NCBI RefSeq assembly: GCF_005239225.2
Contig: NC_133302.1
Coordinates: 11,627,991 to 11,691,990, forward strand
From: Populus alba
Lineage: Eukaryota > Streptophyta > Magnoliopsida > Malpighiales > Salicaceae
Direction of reading: 5' to 3'
Length of the DNA: 64,000 bases
The notes beneath the pieces are model-generated. The model was not told the origin of the DNA. It searched no databases and saw only the letters and a program-made list of their open reading frames with translations. Position 1 is the stretch's first letter, and the number at the start of each line of letters is the position of its first letter. This document shows, piece by piece, positions 1 to 12,000 of this stretch. Made by a program: the position numbers and the translations under genes.

Positions 1-1605
1 TAATTTAATTTGTTTTTAACCCTTTTGTGCTTTTATATTTTATTGATGTAGATCATGGTTGAAATGCTTAATTAAGGTCTAATTGAACTGGAATTTGATG
101 TTCGTGATACATTAAGATATTAAATTCAAAGGATGATTTAGTAATCATTAGCAATACACTTATAGTTAAGAGTGATGTGGGTACTTGTATACAAAATACT
201 TGTGTTAGCGGATCCTTTTCTATATAATGAAATTATCAACACAAAATGATACATGATATTTATTGAATTTCAAACTTCTTTCCAGAAAATTTACTGCTAA
301 TATACCTCAAATCATGTAAAGCATGTAATTATCCTATTGTTTTATGTTACAATGCCGCAATATGTTTTGAATTGAAAATTTTCTATGCTACCAATCTTGA
401 TGACTTCTTTGAATGGCCTAAAATGATCCTGATAGAGGACAGCTTGAACTGAAGACCTTCAAATTCTCATTTTCTTAAAGTCCTCATGCTTGAATCTAGA
501 AAACCAAACCAATTACTATATCACCTGTTAATCAATTTATAGTTTGTTTGGAAAGCTAAGAATTGTGTAGTATTCTATTCAATTCATCACTATTGACATT
601 TCTCATGTCTGGAGGTGATTTTTCTTGTTGAAATTAATTGAATATGCTTAGATGTAGAGTTTTCTATTAGGTCAATTTTTATAAATTAGCTGTGGGAGTG
701 GTGAGACCGACCTCTACATATGACTGTGTTTAAACCTATAAATTTACCTTTTAGTCCCTTGTAAAATTGAATGCAATGATAAAAAAGACAAGTATATTTA
801 GGATATTTATCTCAATTAAATTAATTCAATTTTACTAAGAGCAGCTTGGAATTGTTGTGTTGTACTTTGGCTATTTTTCTCTGTACTGTGTTGTGTTGCA
901 AGTTGGAATTATAATAATACAAATAGGGTTCCCATTTGCTGCAGAGCTCTTGACAAATTATATTTTTTTCTGAAGAACATAATGGTACCCTATTTGATTA
1001 AAGAATAAAGCAGTTTCCTTTTAAAATATCACATGCTTTGATTTCAAAACTAAAATGGTCAAAATCAAACACTGATTTTAGATGAAAAGTAGGTAAAAAC
1101 AGTTGTGCTTTAAAGACAGAACAATGCCAAACAAGCACCAATTGTAAATTATAACTAACATTTATATGCAATATATAATTCCCTTCAACCAAATTCAATC
1201 CAGTTCTCTGTGAATAAAAAGTTAACACCACAATTAAATCCATGATCTTATCTTTTAACCCATGCAATGCATTAGGCTTCAAGGGGACTCGCAAGCATTG
1301 GCAAAAGCATTCCTTACTTGAACGCTTGAGATCCTCCAAGCATGCAGATGAATGAGCATAAACACACCCGCATAGAATATGTAACTTTGATATGAATAAA
1401 AAAAAATTGTCGGGCTAGATGAAAAAAGAGAAACATGAGAATTAAGCTCTCAGCAAAAGGGAACACTTGAAAATGGAAATCTTTTGTTTAATTGGGAAAT
1501 GACCATGGGCCAACATGCATATCCATGCATGTATGTTATCTTTATACATAAGCTTAATTTGAAACTATGTTCCGTTCATAATGATCGATTTGGCAATACA
1601 TGCAG
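1..1605 (+). other. intron (3' part) of the DUF1218 gene
   Basis: AT-rich DNA without a coding frame that fits the gene downstream. It ends in a clear 3' splice site (tgcag at 1601-1605) followed directly by sequence coding for a DUF1218 protein. The upstream exons, which should carry the N-terminus and first two membrane segments, were not found here, so they probably lie left of the window. A short open frame on the minus strand at 998-1339 has no family features and is not taken as a gene. Confidence 0.6.
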
Positions 1606-1939
1606 GTTCACATTTGTAATATCATTTCTTCTTTTGTTGACTGGTGCTGCCCTCAACAATCAGCATGGTGAAGAAACAATGTACTTTGGCAATTACTATT
1701 GCTATGTTGTAAAACCTGGGGTCTTTGCAGGTGGTGCTGTCTTGGCCTTTGCAAGCGTGGCCCTTGGGATTCTTTGCTATCTCACCTTAAATTCTGCTAA
1801 GGACAGTAACGATCCATGGCCAAATCCTCCTCTTTCTAATCAAAGTGGCATAGCCATGGGGCAGCCCCAGTTTGCACTACACACTCAAGACCCTGTTTTT
1901 GTACACGAAGATACATATATAAGACGACAGTTCACTTAA
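1606..1939 (+). CDS. DUF1218 (MWL1/VCC-like) membrane protein, last exon, 5' partial
   Basis: C-terminal exon of a DUF1218 family protein, a plant family of four-pass membrane proteins; some members (MWL1/2 in Arabidopsis) modify cell-wall lignin. The exon starts after the acceptor tgcag and opens with a hydrophobic segment (FVISFLLLLTGAALN), then a loop with HGEE and the aromatic/cysteine stretch YFGNYYCYVVKPGVFAGG. A second hydrophobic segment follows (GGAVLAFASVALGILCYLTL), then a polar tail ending VHEDTYIRRQFT and a TAA stop at 1937-1939. The GIAMGQPQ and HEDTY tail motifs are what I recall for one subgroup of this family. An ATG at 1484 opens the same frame but lies in the intron, so it is not the start. 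Family membership is firm; lignin function is inference from relatives. Confidence 0.85.
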
Positions 1940-4248
1940 GTGGTAATTTCTCGGCCCACCCGTTGTATTGTACTGCAAATGTCTTGGAAAATGTGCTGGT
2001 ATTGGGCTTCAAAGTTTATCCTGACTGCAGCGCATCCTTGAGAAGGGTCGGTTTTTTTTGGGATGCGTCCTATTTCCTGTGCTTGCAGTGGTGTAATATT
2101 GACCTTTATATCTTGTATTTTCGTGGGTTGACTGTCTCAAATTGTTTATATGTATACTTACCTTATGGAAAGTGGGCCTCTATGATTCTGGTTCTCTATA
2201 TACTAGATAGAGTTTTAAGATAGAACTACTTATTTGACTCACCTACGCCATGCTGAATATTGTTTTTTAAACAAAAAAAAAAAATTAAACATGTATTTTT
2301 ACGTAAAAACCATCGAGTGTAAATCAAAAAATTTATATACATATTTAATTAAATAAATCAAGAATTATTTATCAATAAATAAATAAATAAATTATTAATG
2401 ATAACTAAATATATATCTGGAAAAGTTAAAAAACAGATATAAATTAAGATGTTTAATCTTGTGATACAATCCAAACAAAGTTACATTTAGATTTTGTTGT
2501 AAAATCTTGTATTGTCTAGTTTTATTTTAATGAGCATAACTTTCAATTTTATTGTTAGATCGAGATGAAATTTTTATACGAGTTTTTAGATATGATGTTA
2601 TATATTGGCTTAAAATTTAAAGTAAATCGGAGTTTGGTAAGAGATTATTTTATAGGGTCAAAGTTATTGGATCATGTCAAATTTGTCTATTTGAACCTTC
2701 ATCTATTGTATAGACTATCTAGAGCTACATAAGGAATTTAGCTAAGATTCCAATTGGGTTGGAAATTATACATTCATACCTTCTCGGTGCTATATGGTAG
2801 GCCTGCTAATTCATCTAGACAAGGAAGTACGACATGTTTGAAATCAGAATTAAAATCTATCAAGAATGTGTGAAAATTAGAGAAATATAGTTTCCATATG
2901 TATTATGAATTTCAGTCAATACAAGGATTTCTTAATGTTTTTGGAAGCATGTGTGGCGGCTATTAGCTCCTATTCTACAAGAATTCCAAGTCAAACGAGG
3001 AGACATTTATGTCAACAACTAATATTTATAGTTTGTAAGGATTTCATATCCATTATAGAATGTATGTAGTGGCAAATAGGCTTAAGATTCTTTTGTTGTT
3101 TTTTATTTTTTCTTATTTCAAAGGGTTTTCTTATTCAAAAAGGAGATTATAGAAGGTTGTTTAAAGAAGATATTTCTGTCACTTTTCTTTCTTTTTTTGA
3201 GAGCATACTTTCGACTAAACAAGGGGAGAAACTTCAGCACCCAAGATAATTTCTTTCAAGCAAGGAAAGAGGATTAATGGATGACACAAAGGGACACTCT
3301 TTCATCTATAAGTTTCAGATTTGACTACTAGGGATCCAATGAAAAGAGATGATTTTAGAGCTATTTTGATAACTTGTAAAATATATCTTAAGGTTTATTT
3401 ATTGTTTTAATTAATATTTGAGATAATTATATTTTAGGGTTTGGGCTTTTATTTCTATTGAGTTGTTTTAGTCAAAAAATCAATGTTTAGGCTTGTTTTA
3501 GACATTAGGCTTGTACTTGGTTGAGTTTTAGTTAAGGCTCATTGGTTTGCACTTCAATATGGGACCATTAGGGCTATTATTTTAGGACTATATTATGTTT
3601 TGTTTTGTTGCAAAATAAGGGAAAACCTTTAGACATTAATGAAATTCAGTTTTGAAGTGCAAACCAAACCAATACCTTTGGTTTTTAGTTACCAGTTAAC
3701 TCTGGGTCAAGGTTCAACCAACCTTAATTATTCAATTTTCTTGGGGAAGTTATCATATTTGTTGTGGGTTGTGTGACCATATAAACACGAGATTTGCATC
3801 ATATTGCAACAAGATCCATTTATCCAATTGTGTTTAATGACTCTATTTAATAAGAAAGTAAATAAAGTAAGAAGGAAATAGATTGCTTATTAAAAAAAAG
3901 CAATGAAGGAAAATAAATAAATTGCTTGCATAAAGAAATTGTGTATATAAAGTTGACCATCATTTATAGTAAATGAATGACTTTTTATATTGTTAGAAAA
4001 ATGAAATCCTACATGAACTATAATTCTCAATCCTATATAAACTATTCATAGTAGATTAGAAGCTCACAACATGAATCATAATATAATTTATATTCCTATA
4101 AACACATATCCTACATGGTAATCATATATTTCCTAAATAATTTGGAATTTCGCTAGTGTAATACTACATTCTTACTAAGAGGAGCACTTGATGTTCTGGT
4201 CAATCGTACAAACTCTTTATCTATGTGATTGATTGACTTTTCCTAGTC
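1940..4248. other. 3' UTR of the DUF1218 gene, then AT-rich DNA with retroelement debris
   Basis: The first 250-300 bases after the stop are probably the 3' UTR. From about 2280 the sequence is AT-rich with no coding potential I recognise. Around 3741-3810 it resembles the end of the LTR at 56690-56740: both have tgtgtgaccat followed by a gag(g/a)tttgcatcat block. Part of 2.9-3.8 kb may therefore be a very diverged Gypsy LTR. Confidence 0.4.
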
Positions 4249-4253
4249 GATCA

Positions 4254-4666
4254 TGTGATATGGCATCGAAAGTGAGCATCTAGATTTAGGGCTTGATGAG
4301 TATTGTTGGTCGCTGACCTGTTGTACATGTTTTGGGGTGTTAGGCTCAGAAGTGGGCTCGCATCACCAGCAACAAAATCGTGAGGGCGGTAAGGACCAAA
4401 GTGGATAATATACGGCAGGTTGGCCTGGGCTATTACAATTGGTATCAAAGCCGAGGATGACTCATCTTAAGGTGGGGGATTGTGATATCTCATATCGGAA
4501 GTGAGCATCCAAAGCCAGGGCTTTGTGAGTAGTGTTGGTCGCTGACCTGTTGTATGGGTTTTGGGGCGTTAGGCTCAGAAGTGAACTCGCGTCACTAAGA
4601 ACAAAACCGTGAGGGTGGTAAGACCCAAAGCGGACAATATATGGTAGGTTGGGCTTGGCTATTATA
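4254..4666 (+). mobile_element. complete TRIM (terminal-repeat retrotransposon in miniature)
   Basis: Two direct repeats of 184 and 186 bp (4254-4437 and 4481-4666), by eye about 85% alike, flank a 43-bp core. Both start TGTGATAT; the left one ends ATTACA, the right one ATTATA (CA changed to TA). Right after the left repeat lies TGGTATCAAAGCC (4440-4452), one mismatch from the initiator-tRNA-Met primer site, and just before the right repeat is the purine run aaggtggggga (polypurine tract). The 5 bases on both sides are identical (GATCA at 4249-4253 and 4667-4671), a target-site duplication. No coding capacity. This is the layout of a TRIM, moved in trans by an LTR retrotransposon. Confidence 0.9.
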
Positions 4667-4684
4667 GATCATGTCTTCTAACTC

Positions 4685-5700
4685 TCATGATTGATCATCA
4701 CTATCATAACCTAATTTTAGGTTCCCCCAAAAATTGTCGTTTTCTTTTAAAATAATAATAATAATAAAAGACTAGTAACTTGGTAAAAATAGGCTGATAA
4801 GGGTTTTAAATACATGAAAGAATGAAACTAAGATTTGTATAAAAATCAAGAACCCAATTGTGCCTAAAATTGGAAGACAATGTAGATTCAAGGTAAAAAA
4901 AAATGATTATTGGATGAATTTGCATAAAAATTAAGTTTGAGAACTTGATTACTCTTAATAGGTCAATTTGATTTAATCATAGGCCTAATTAAAGGTTTAA
5001 TTAAGTTTAAGAATTCATTTGGTTCAATTAAACTATCTCATTAAGTGCAAGGACTTAATTAGAATTTTAATGGGTCAAATTAATTTTATTAGGGACTTAC
5101 TTTGTAAAAAATCAAGTTTGGAAGTTTAATATGGCCTTAATTAAGAAGAATGGAATTTTAAAGGACTAGATTTTTTTTAAAAGCTTAATTGGGCCAATAA
5201 AATTATAAGAAAATCATAGTTTAGGGGTTAATTAAGGGTATAATTAAAGAAATTCTAGACTAGGGACCTTTTTGCAAATGGCACATGAATTCAAAGGCTA
5301 AATTTTGTTGAAAATAGGGATGAAATTGAGGATAAAATTGAAAATATCCAAGATTAAAGACCAAGTTGAAAAATTCATAAAAATTAAGGGATGTTTTTCA
5401 ATCTTGATAGGGGCAAAATTGAATTGATTTTTAAAATCAAATTTGAATCGAGGAATTAATTGAACAAATTGAAAGATTGAGGTATGAAATTCAAAGAGAA
5501 AATTTAAAACCTAAATTAACCCTAAACTCCAAAACGACGTCATTTCATTTAAATGAAACAATGTGTTTTGGTGTTGTTTTGACCAAAATAACATTGTTTT
5601 GGTCAATAGAAGTAAAAAACAATCAATAGTGTCAGACAACATATCATTCAAAACATTTTGATCACATCAATTTTGAAAAATTCCCTTTGCCAAAATAATC
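4685..5700 (+). repeat. diverged LTR-like repeat, copy R1
   Basis: About 1 kb that aligns by eye along its length with 16068-17060. Shared blocks include atcataacctaa near the start, gactagtaacttgg/gactagcaacttgg, a shared block beginning ttggatgaatttgcataaaa, and agtgtcaga near the end. It is built from many short (t)taattaag-type phrases. No open frame. Likely an LTR of a decayed Gypsy element, since copy R2 is preceded by a purine run. Confidence 0.6.
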
Positions 5701-7248
5701 TTGAAAAATTGAATTTGCTTTTTTATTTTAGAAATAATTCGATATTTTAAGAAAACATCGTTTAGAGATCCTTTTGTAAGGTGACAAATGAATCATTCAA
5801 GGAATTCTCATCTTAAGGTGACCAAATAATTTTGAAATAAGGCATGAAAGATGAAAAATGCACAAAAAGCTTGCACCCCATGTCTCATGAGCCATATTTT
5901 AGATGTATGCATAATCGTTTGCAGTTCAAATGGCTAGTTATCGATTCACAAAAACATGTCTTTATGCAAAACCTTAATGAATGTCGCACATCAACCGCAC
6001 GACGTCGTTGATGATTTTTGTTTCGCTTGTTTGATTGGTTCTTTTGAGAGTCGCCACCTAGTATTTCATTAAGGGTTGCTAGGAAACCCGAATGTACTGG
6101 TCTTGTCAGAGATTCACGGGTAAGCGACTAGTTGTGGTTAGGGAAGGTTTAGCACCCATAACGCACCCTACCAAAGGTAAGCTGCTTCGTAATTTGATGT
6201 GATTTAAAAAAATAAAATATTAGCCAAATTCTAAGGCTTTAATAAATCAGTTATTAAATCCCAAAATATATGTAGAAACATGTTCTTACATTTTCATGGA
6301 AAATACAACATGATTTTATTTGTCCTTTAGATACTTGACCGTATACAAATTAAAACATTAAATTCATTTTTTTGTCCTTTTGATTTGATAATTCAATAAC
6401 ACACATAAAAAAAATACAAACACATGCACATCTCTTTTTCATTATTATTATTTTTTTCACCCCCATTTAATTGTTACAAGTCATAGAAATTCAAAATAAA
6501 TCAAACCACACATTACACAAATTAAAAATTACAAAATCATCCCTAAAAATCTAGGAAAACTGCTGGGAAGTCTTCTGAACCACTGGAACAGTGGCGGGGC
6601 ATCTTCTCCGCGCGCCGCTGGGGGCACAACCTGAGAGATGGGTGGGAAGTAACGTCACCTGCAAAGCCAAGAAAACACAACAAGTAGTGGTTTTTATTTT
6701 TTTTTCTCCTTCTTAGATCTGCTCTCGGTCTTCTTTCTTCCCCTTGGTTCTCTATTCTTTCCTTCTTCAGGTGGCAAACCTAGTGGCTGAGGAAGGAGTG
6801 TTGAGGACTAAAGGCTGGAGCTGCAGGTGCAGCCATGCATGGGGGAGGAGCTATTGTGGGGCCAGCTTTGCTACGGGAGGCCGAAGACGGGCAAATCTGT
6901 GGTGTACAGAGGGGCAGTCTTGGTCGGCAGTTTATGCGAGTTTAGGAGGTGGCTGGCTAAGGAAAAGGGAAGACTTTGGGTGGCGGCTTGGTTTTTAGAG
7001 GGAGGGATCCGACCGTTGGTCTGTGGGGGCTAAGATTGGAGTGGCTGAGAGAGGAGAAGATTGGTGAGGGAGATGACAGTGTAAAGGGGGGACCAGCCGT
7101 GGCTTTCGTTTTTGTAAAGGCTGGGGGTCACCAGCTGGGAGTTGGGTTCTCCAGAGATGGTTTTCAAGGGAAGGTCTATGTGTTTTTGTGGGGTTCTGTC
7201 CTTTTGGAGGGAAGATGGAGAGCCCAACTTTTTTTTTGTTCTGGGACC
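5700..7248. other. non-genic, repeat-like DNA with a GC-rich patch
   Basis: 5700-6540 is AT-rich. It includes a phrase at about 6045-6180 (gagtcgccacctagtattt, then gggttgctaggaaacccg) that I associate with LTR or leader regions of plant Gypsy elements. 6540-7240 is clearly more GC-rich, with a long pyrimidine run at about 6690-6770. Short frames are open on both strands there, but none shows a domain or codon pattern I recognise. It looks like repeat or UTR material cut by the Athila LTR at 7249. Confidence 0.4.
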
Positions 7249-8883
7249 TAATTAGTACTTAAAAGTGCATGTTTATCAAGGTTTTATATCATCATTTTGC
7301 ACTTGAAGTATCAATAACTCCTTAACTAAAGCATCTTTTATAATAACAAGTCTGATACTATAAGATACCTTAATATATGGTAAATGGTCATCTTAAATGC
7401 AGACCTATCACATAAATCAAAGGATTGATTGATGAATTTAACTACTGAAATTGTGAAGATAAAGAGAGGATGAAGCTTAAAAAAGTGATGTTGGTTTAGT
7501 CCAAACTGGAACATTGTTTGGTAATTGGGTCATATCTGGAGCTGTAGATCTCCGATTTAGGTCTGCTTTATTTGGATGGAAAACTAAGACATAAGCCTAA
7601 AACTTTCATGTGGAGTCCAAGATTTATAAAGGCTGTTTTCAAGTCCAAATTATAGCAACAATGGAGAAATCTGAATCTGTCCTGCAGCTCAGACATTGTT
7701 CAGTGTTCAGCCTATATCTTGAGTTCTAGAAGTCCAAATAACCTCAATTTTTTTTCCTGGAAAGGTGAGACAATTTCCTAGAACTTTCATGAGTAAAGGT
7801 GGTTCCAACTCTGACATTAGCAATATCGTTTTGTTCATACAAGAAGATAAGAATTGTTAGCAAGTCAAGATGTGGCCACCCACTCAACAATTATTTATCA
7901 AATCAATAATTCCAAATTTTAGCCTATAAAAGGAGGCATTTGCCATGCATTTAGACATCTTGGTGTTCAGATCAAGACCATGCTCTTGCTCTCTTTCTTT
8001 GTATTTTGTAATGTTTAAGTTTTATTTTATGTTATATTAATCTCTTGTTTATGCTTTTCATTTCCTTTCCTTTATTTATATAATTATGTTCTTATCTTGT
8101 TTATTTATGTTTCTTTCTTTCATTATGTTTAGCTAAATCTATTATGTCAAGGTGAAAAGGTTACACTAATGGTGTAAGAATCAGTATAGTATAAACTCAA
8201 CATGGACTTTAATGCTTGTTACTAACATGTTTTATATTTATTATGTTGCCCACTCTTAATACTTTGCTTGTTAAATGGTTAATCTAGATTTGTGTTGAAC
8301 AACCTTTGGTACAACAAATGCTTGGCACTTTTATAGCCCAATCGTATGGTATAACCTACACCTGTGTTATGAAAAGAACTTGATTTGTTGTTAACATAAG
8401 TTATCACTATGAATATCTGATAATATTTACAAGTATTGGCATTGCTCGAATAAGATAATTAATGTAATCATGTTAATAATTATAATCTGATTGGAACCTT
8501 CTTTGTGTGTGGTTTCCAGTTGAGTAATAAAAGTTTATATTATACTTGTTTGAAGTACCATTAGTGGATCCTCTAACCTTGACATTTGTTTTTATTATTG
8601 TTTAATCCTCACATTAATCTTACATCTCAAAGTCCTCTTTATTATTACTATTACTATTATTAATATCATTACTACTACTACTACTACTACTACTATTGTT
8701 ATTATTAGTATTATTATTGTTGTTGTTGTTGTGTTGTTGTTGTTGTTGTTGTTGTTGTGTTGTTGTTGTTATTTATAATTTATATAGTTAACCTCCTTGT
8801 GGTTCGACCCCGGTCTTGCTGGGTTATTTATTACTTCGACACTCCTGCACTTGGGAGAAGACATCAATCTTTTAGTCGTGTTA
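7249..8883 (+). repeat. Athila-1 5' LTR
   Basis: A 1.6-kb sequence matching, in the opposite orientation, the LTRs at 32629-34345 and 42742-44457. It begins TAATTAGTACTTAAAAGTGC (TG decayed to TA) and ends GTCGTGTTA (CA decayed to TA). A TATA box (tataaaagg, 7925-7933) lies inside. Near the 3' end is a long trinucleotide tract of (act)n and (gtt)n at 8641-8771. The primer site follows seven bases after the end. Confidence 0.9.
7925..7933 (+). promoter_or_regulatory. TATA box of the Athila-1 5' LTR
   Basis: TATAAAAGG in the context gccTATAAAAGGaggca, conserved in all better-preserved Athila LTRs of the window. It should place the start of the element's transcript about 30 bases downstream. 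Confidence 0.7.
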
Positions 8884-8889
8884 AGTTTT

Positions 8890-8907
8890 TGGCGCCATTA
8901 CCGGGGA
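8890..8907 (+). other. primer-binding site, tRNA-Asp type (Athila-1)
   Basis: TGGCGCCATTACCGGGGA, two changes from the TGGCGCCGTTGCCGGGGA primer site (complement of the tRNA-Asp 3' end) that is usual for Athila elements. It sits seven bases inside the LTR. Confidence 0.85.
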
Positions 8908-9032
8908 GGTAAATTCTTGTATAAATTATAATATTTATTTTATTTTCTCTTTTCACTTTTATTTTATCTAACATTTATTTCTTTTGTTTCTTTTTCTTTT
9001 CTTTTCTTCCTTTATTCTCCTTATACACGTGC

Positions 9033-12000
9033 ATGAGAGTTTGTTCACGTATATTAAGTGGTAGGCTTTGTAGGGTATCCTCATCATTTTTAGAAAATAT
9101 GGCAGAAGAAGATAATCAATCGCTTCATAATGAGAATAATGAGAATAATCGTAGGAGAACACTTAGAGACCACATGAATCCCATAAGAAAAAGTGCACCC
9201 TCATGCATAGTTTTCCCTCCTGATGCTTCTAATTTTAATTTAAGTCAGACATTATTCAACTTTTACCTAATTTTCATGGCTTAGACCTAGAAAATCCATA
9301 CATGCATTTAAGGGAATTTAAGGAGGTTTGTAACATCTATAATGACTCAAATTGTAGCATGACACCATTAGATTAAAGTGTTTTAATTTTTCATTAAAAG
9401 ATAAAGCTAAAACATGGCTATAAAATTTGAGACCAGGATCTATTCGTGCTTGGGATGAAATGTAATAACAATTTTTAAAGAAGTTTTTTCTGTCTCACAG
9501 AATAAACTCTTTCAAAAGACAAATAATCACTTTCACTTAAAAGCTAGGAGAAACATTTTATCAATGTTAGGATAGGTATCGAGACTTGCTAAATACATGC
9601 CCTCATTATGGTTTTGAAACATGGAGATTGGTTTCACATTTTTATGAAGGGTTAACACCTAGAGATATGCAAATAGTTGAATTGATGTGCAATGAAACTT
9701 TTGAAGATAAAGACCCTAATAAAGTAATGGAGTACCTAGACTTGCTAGCCGAAAATGCTTAAAGTTAGGACACCACAGGTACTTATAAGGGACTAAGTAA
9801 AACTCAACCTCATACATCTAGTGGAGGTATGCACAACCTTATGTTAGATCATGACCTCCAAGCTAAGTTTGCATCTTTAGCTAGAAAAGTCGAAGCACTT
9901 GAATTGAAAAGGAGTGGTCAATTAAATTCTATTCAAGACATTATGTGTCAAACTTGTGAAACCAATGAACACTTAACAAATGATTGTCCAATTTTGTCTT
10001 CTTTTAGGGAATGTCTCCATGAACAAGCTCATACTTTAAATAGTTTCCAAAGGCCCAATCATAACCCATACTCACAAACGTATAACCCTAGTTGTAGAAA
10101 TCACTCAAATTTTAGTTGGAAGAGTGATAGCAATAATACACAAACTTCACAACCATCATTTCAAGCACACCATAATTTCCAAAATTCTCATGGCTATGTA
10201 CCTCCTTATGCTCCACCTCCTAGAAGAAATCTTGAGGAAACATTGCATGCATTCATTGAAAAGCAAGAGACAATCAACACTCAACTTGCTCAAGGCATGA
10301 TAGATTTTAAAGATACTCTTGCAAAGTTAACATCTGCCCTTAGTTTCCAAGAGAAAGGTAAGTTTCCATCTCAACCATAGCAAAATCTAAAAGGGCAATA
10401 CAATGCAAATGCAAGTAGTTCCGGAAGCCAACACATATATCAAGTCAAATTAGTCATCACTCTTTGTAGTGGTAAGGTTATTGAAAAACCCACTCTTGAA
10501 CATTGTGAGAAAGATGATGAGTCTATCTCTAAGGGTAAGGAAAGGGGTTGAATCTGAACATTGCAAACAAAATGTTGATTCCCCGCCAACACTCTCATTT
10601 CCTCATGCTATGACCAAACAAAGGAAAGTCAACCACAACTCTGAAATCTTTGAAACTTTCAAACAGGTAAGGAACAATATACCTTTGTTGGATGCTATTA
10701 AACATGTTCCTTTCTATGCTAAATTTTTAAAAGATCTGTGCACTGTGAAGAGAAAACTAAATGTGAAAAAGAAAGCATTTTTAGCCGAACAAGTAAGTGC
10801 TATTCTTGAGAACCATAATGCTTTGAAATATAAAGACCCTGGTTGTCCTATAATTTCTTGCTTTATTGGAGAACATAAAATTGAAAGAGCCTTACTTGAT
10901 CTTGGAGCTAGTGTGAATTTACTTCCATATTCAGTCTTTCAAAGTCTCAATCTAGGTGAGTTAAAACCAATCTCTGTAACTCATTTACTTGCTGATAGAA
11001 CTATAAAAGTGCCTAGAGGAATAGTTAGGATGTGTTAGTACAAGTTGATAAATTCATTTACCCTGTAGATTTTGTTATCTTGGATACACAACCTGTTGAA
11101 GCATGTAATTCAATTCCTGTCATTTTAGGACATCCATTTCTTGCCACTTCTAATGCATTGATTAATGGTAGGAATGGACTGATGAAGCTATCATTTAGAA
11201 ACATGACATTGAAGATGAATATTTTCAACATTTGCAAGCAACCTGGAGATGATAGTGATTTACAGGAAGTGGAATTTATTGAAAAATTAGTTCATGATCA
11301 ATTTCAAACCACTTTCAGTGAAACTAAGATTGATGTACCTGACAATTTGCAAATGGTTTATTTTCAGAAAGAATCAAAGTCAAAGAATTGGAGACCATAA
11401 ATTGAAGAATTGTCACCACAATCAATTGATTCCATACCTTTAAGTGTTCAACCACCAAAACCTGATTTGAATCCGTTACCATTCAATCTTAAATACTCAT
11501 TTTTAGGAGAAAATGAAACCTTTCTGGTAATAATCTCTTCCAAACTTAATGCACATCAAGAAGGTAAGTTATTACAGACTTTGAAAATGCACAAAAATGC
11601 ATTAGGATGGACCATAGCTGACATAAAAGGAATTAGCCCTTTGATGTGCGCACACAAGATTTATTTGGAGGAAAATGCTAAACCCTCTAGAGAAATGCAA
11701 CAAAGGCTTAATCCTAATATGAAAGAAGTAGTGAAAAATGAAGTCATTAAGCTTCTAGATAATGGAATCATTTATCCTATTTTTGACAGCAAATGGGTAA
11801 GTCCTACCCAAGTTGTACCCAAGAAGTCTGAAGTCATTGTGATAACAAATGAGAAAAATGAGTTAATTCCAACTCGGACAGTTAGTGGTTAGCGCATGTG
11901 CATTGATTATAGGAAACTTAATTCAATGACTAGAAAAGAGCATTTCCATTTACCTTTCATGGATCAAATCCTAGAAAGAGTTACAGGTCATGAATTTTAT

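Noticed and set aside
998..1339. 113-codon frame on the minus strand
   Set aside because: No domain, unusual composition, lies within the inferred intron of the DUF1218 gene.
1484..1605. ATG and N-terminal extension of the DUF1218 exon
   Set aside because: The acceptor tgcag at 1601-1605 and loss of family similarity show this part is intron.
6744..7251. Several overlapping frames in a GC-rich patch
   Set aside because: Open on both strands, no family resemblance; looks like repeat DNA.
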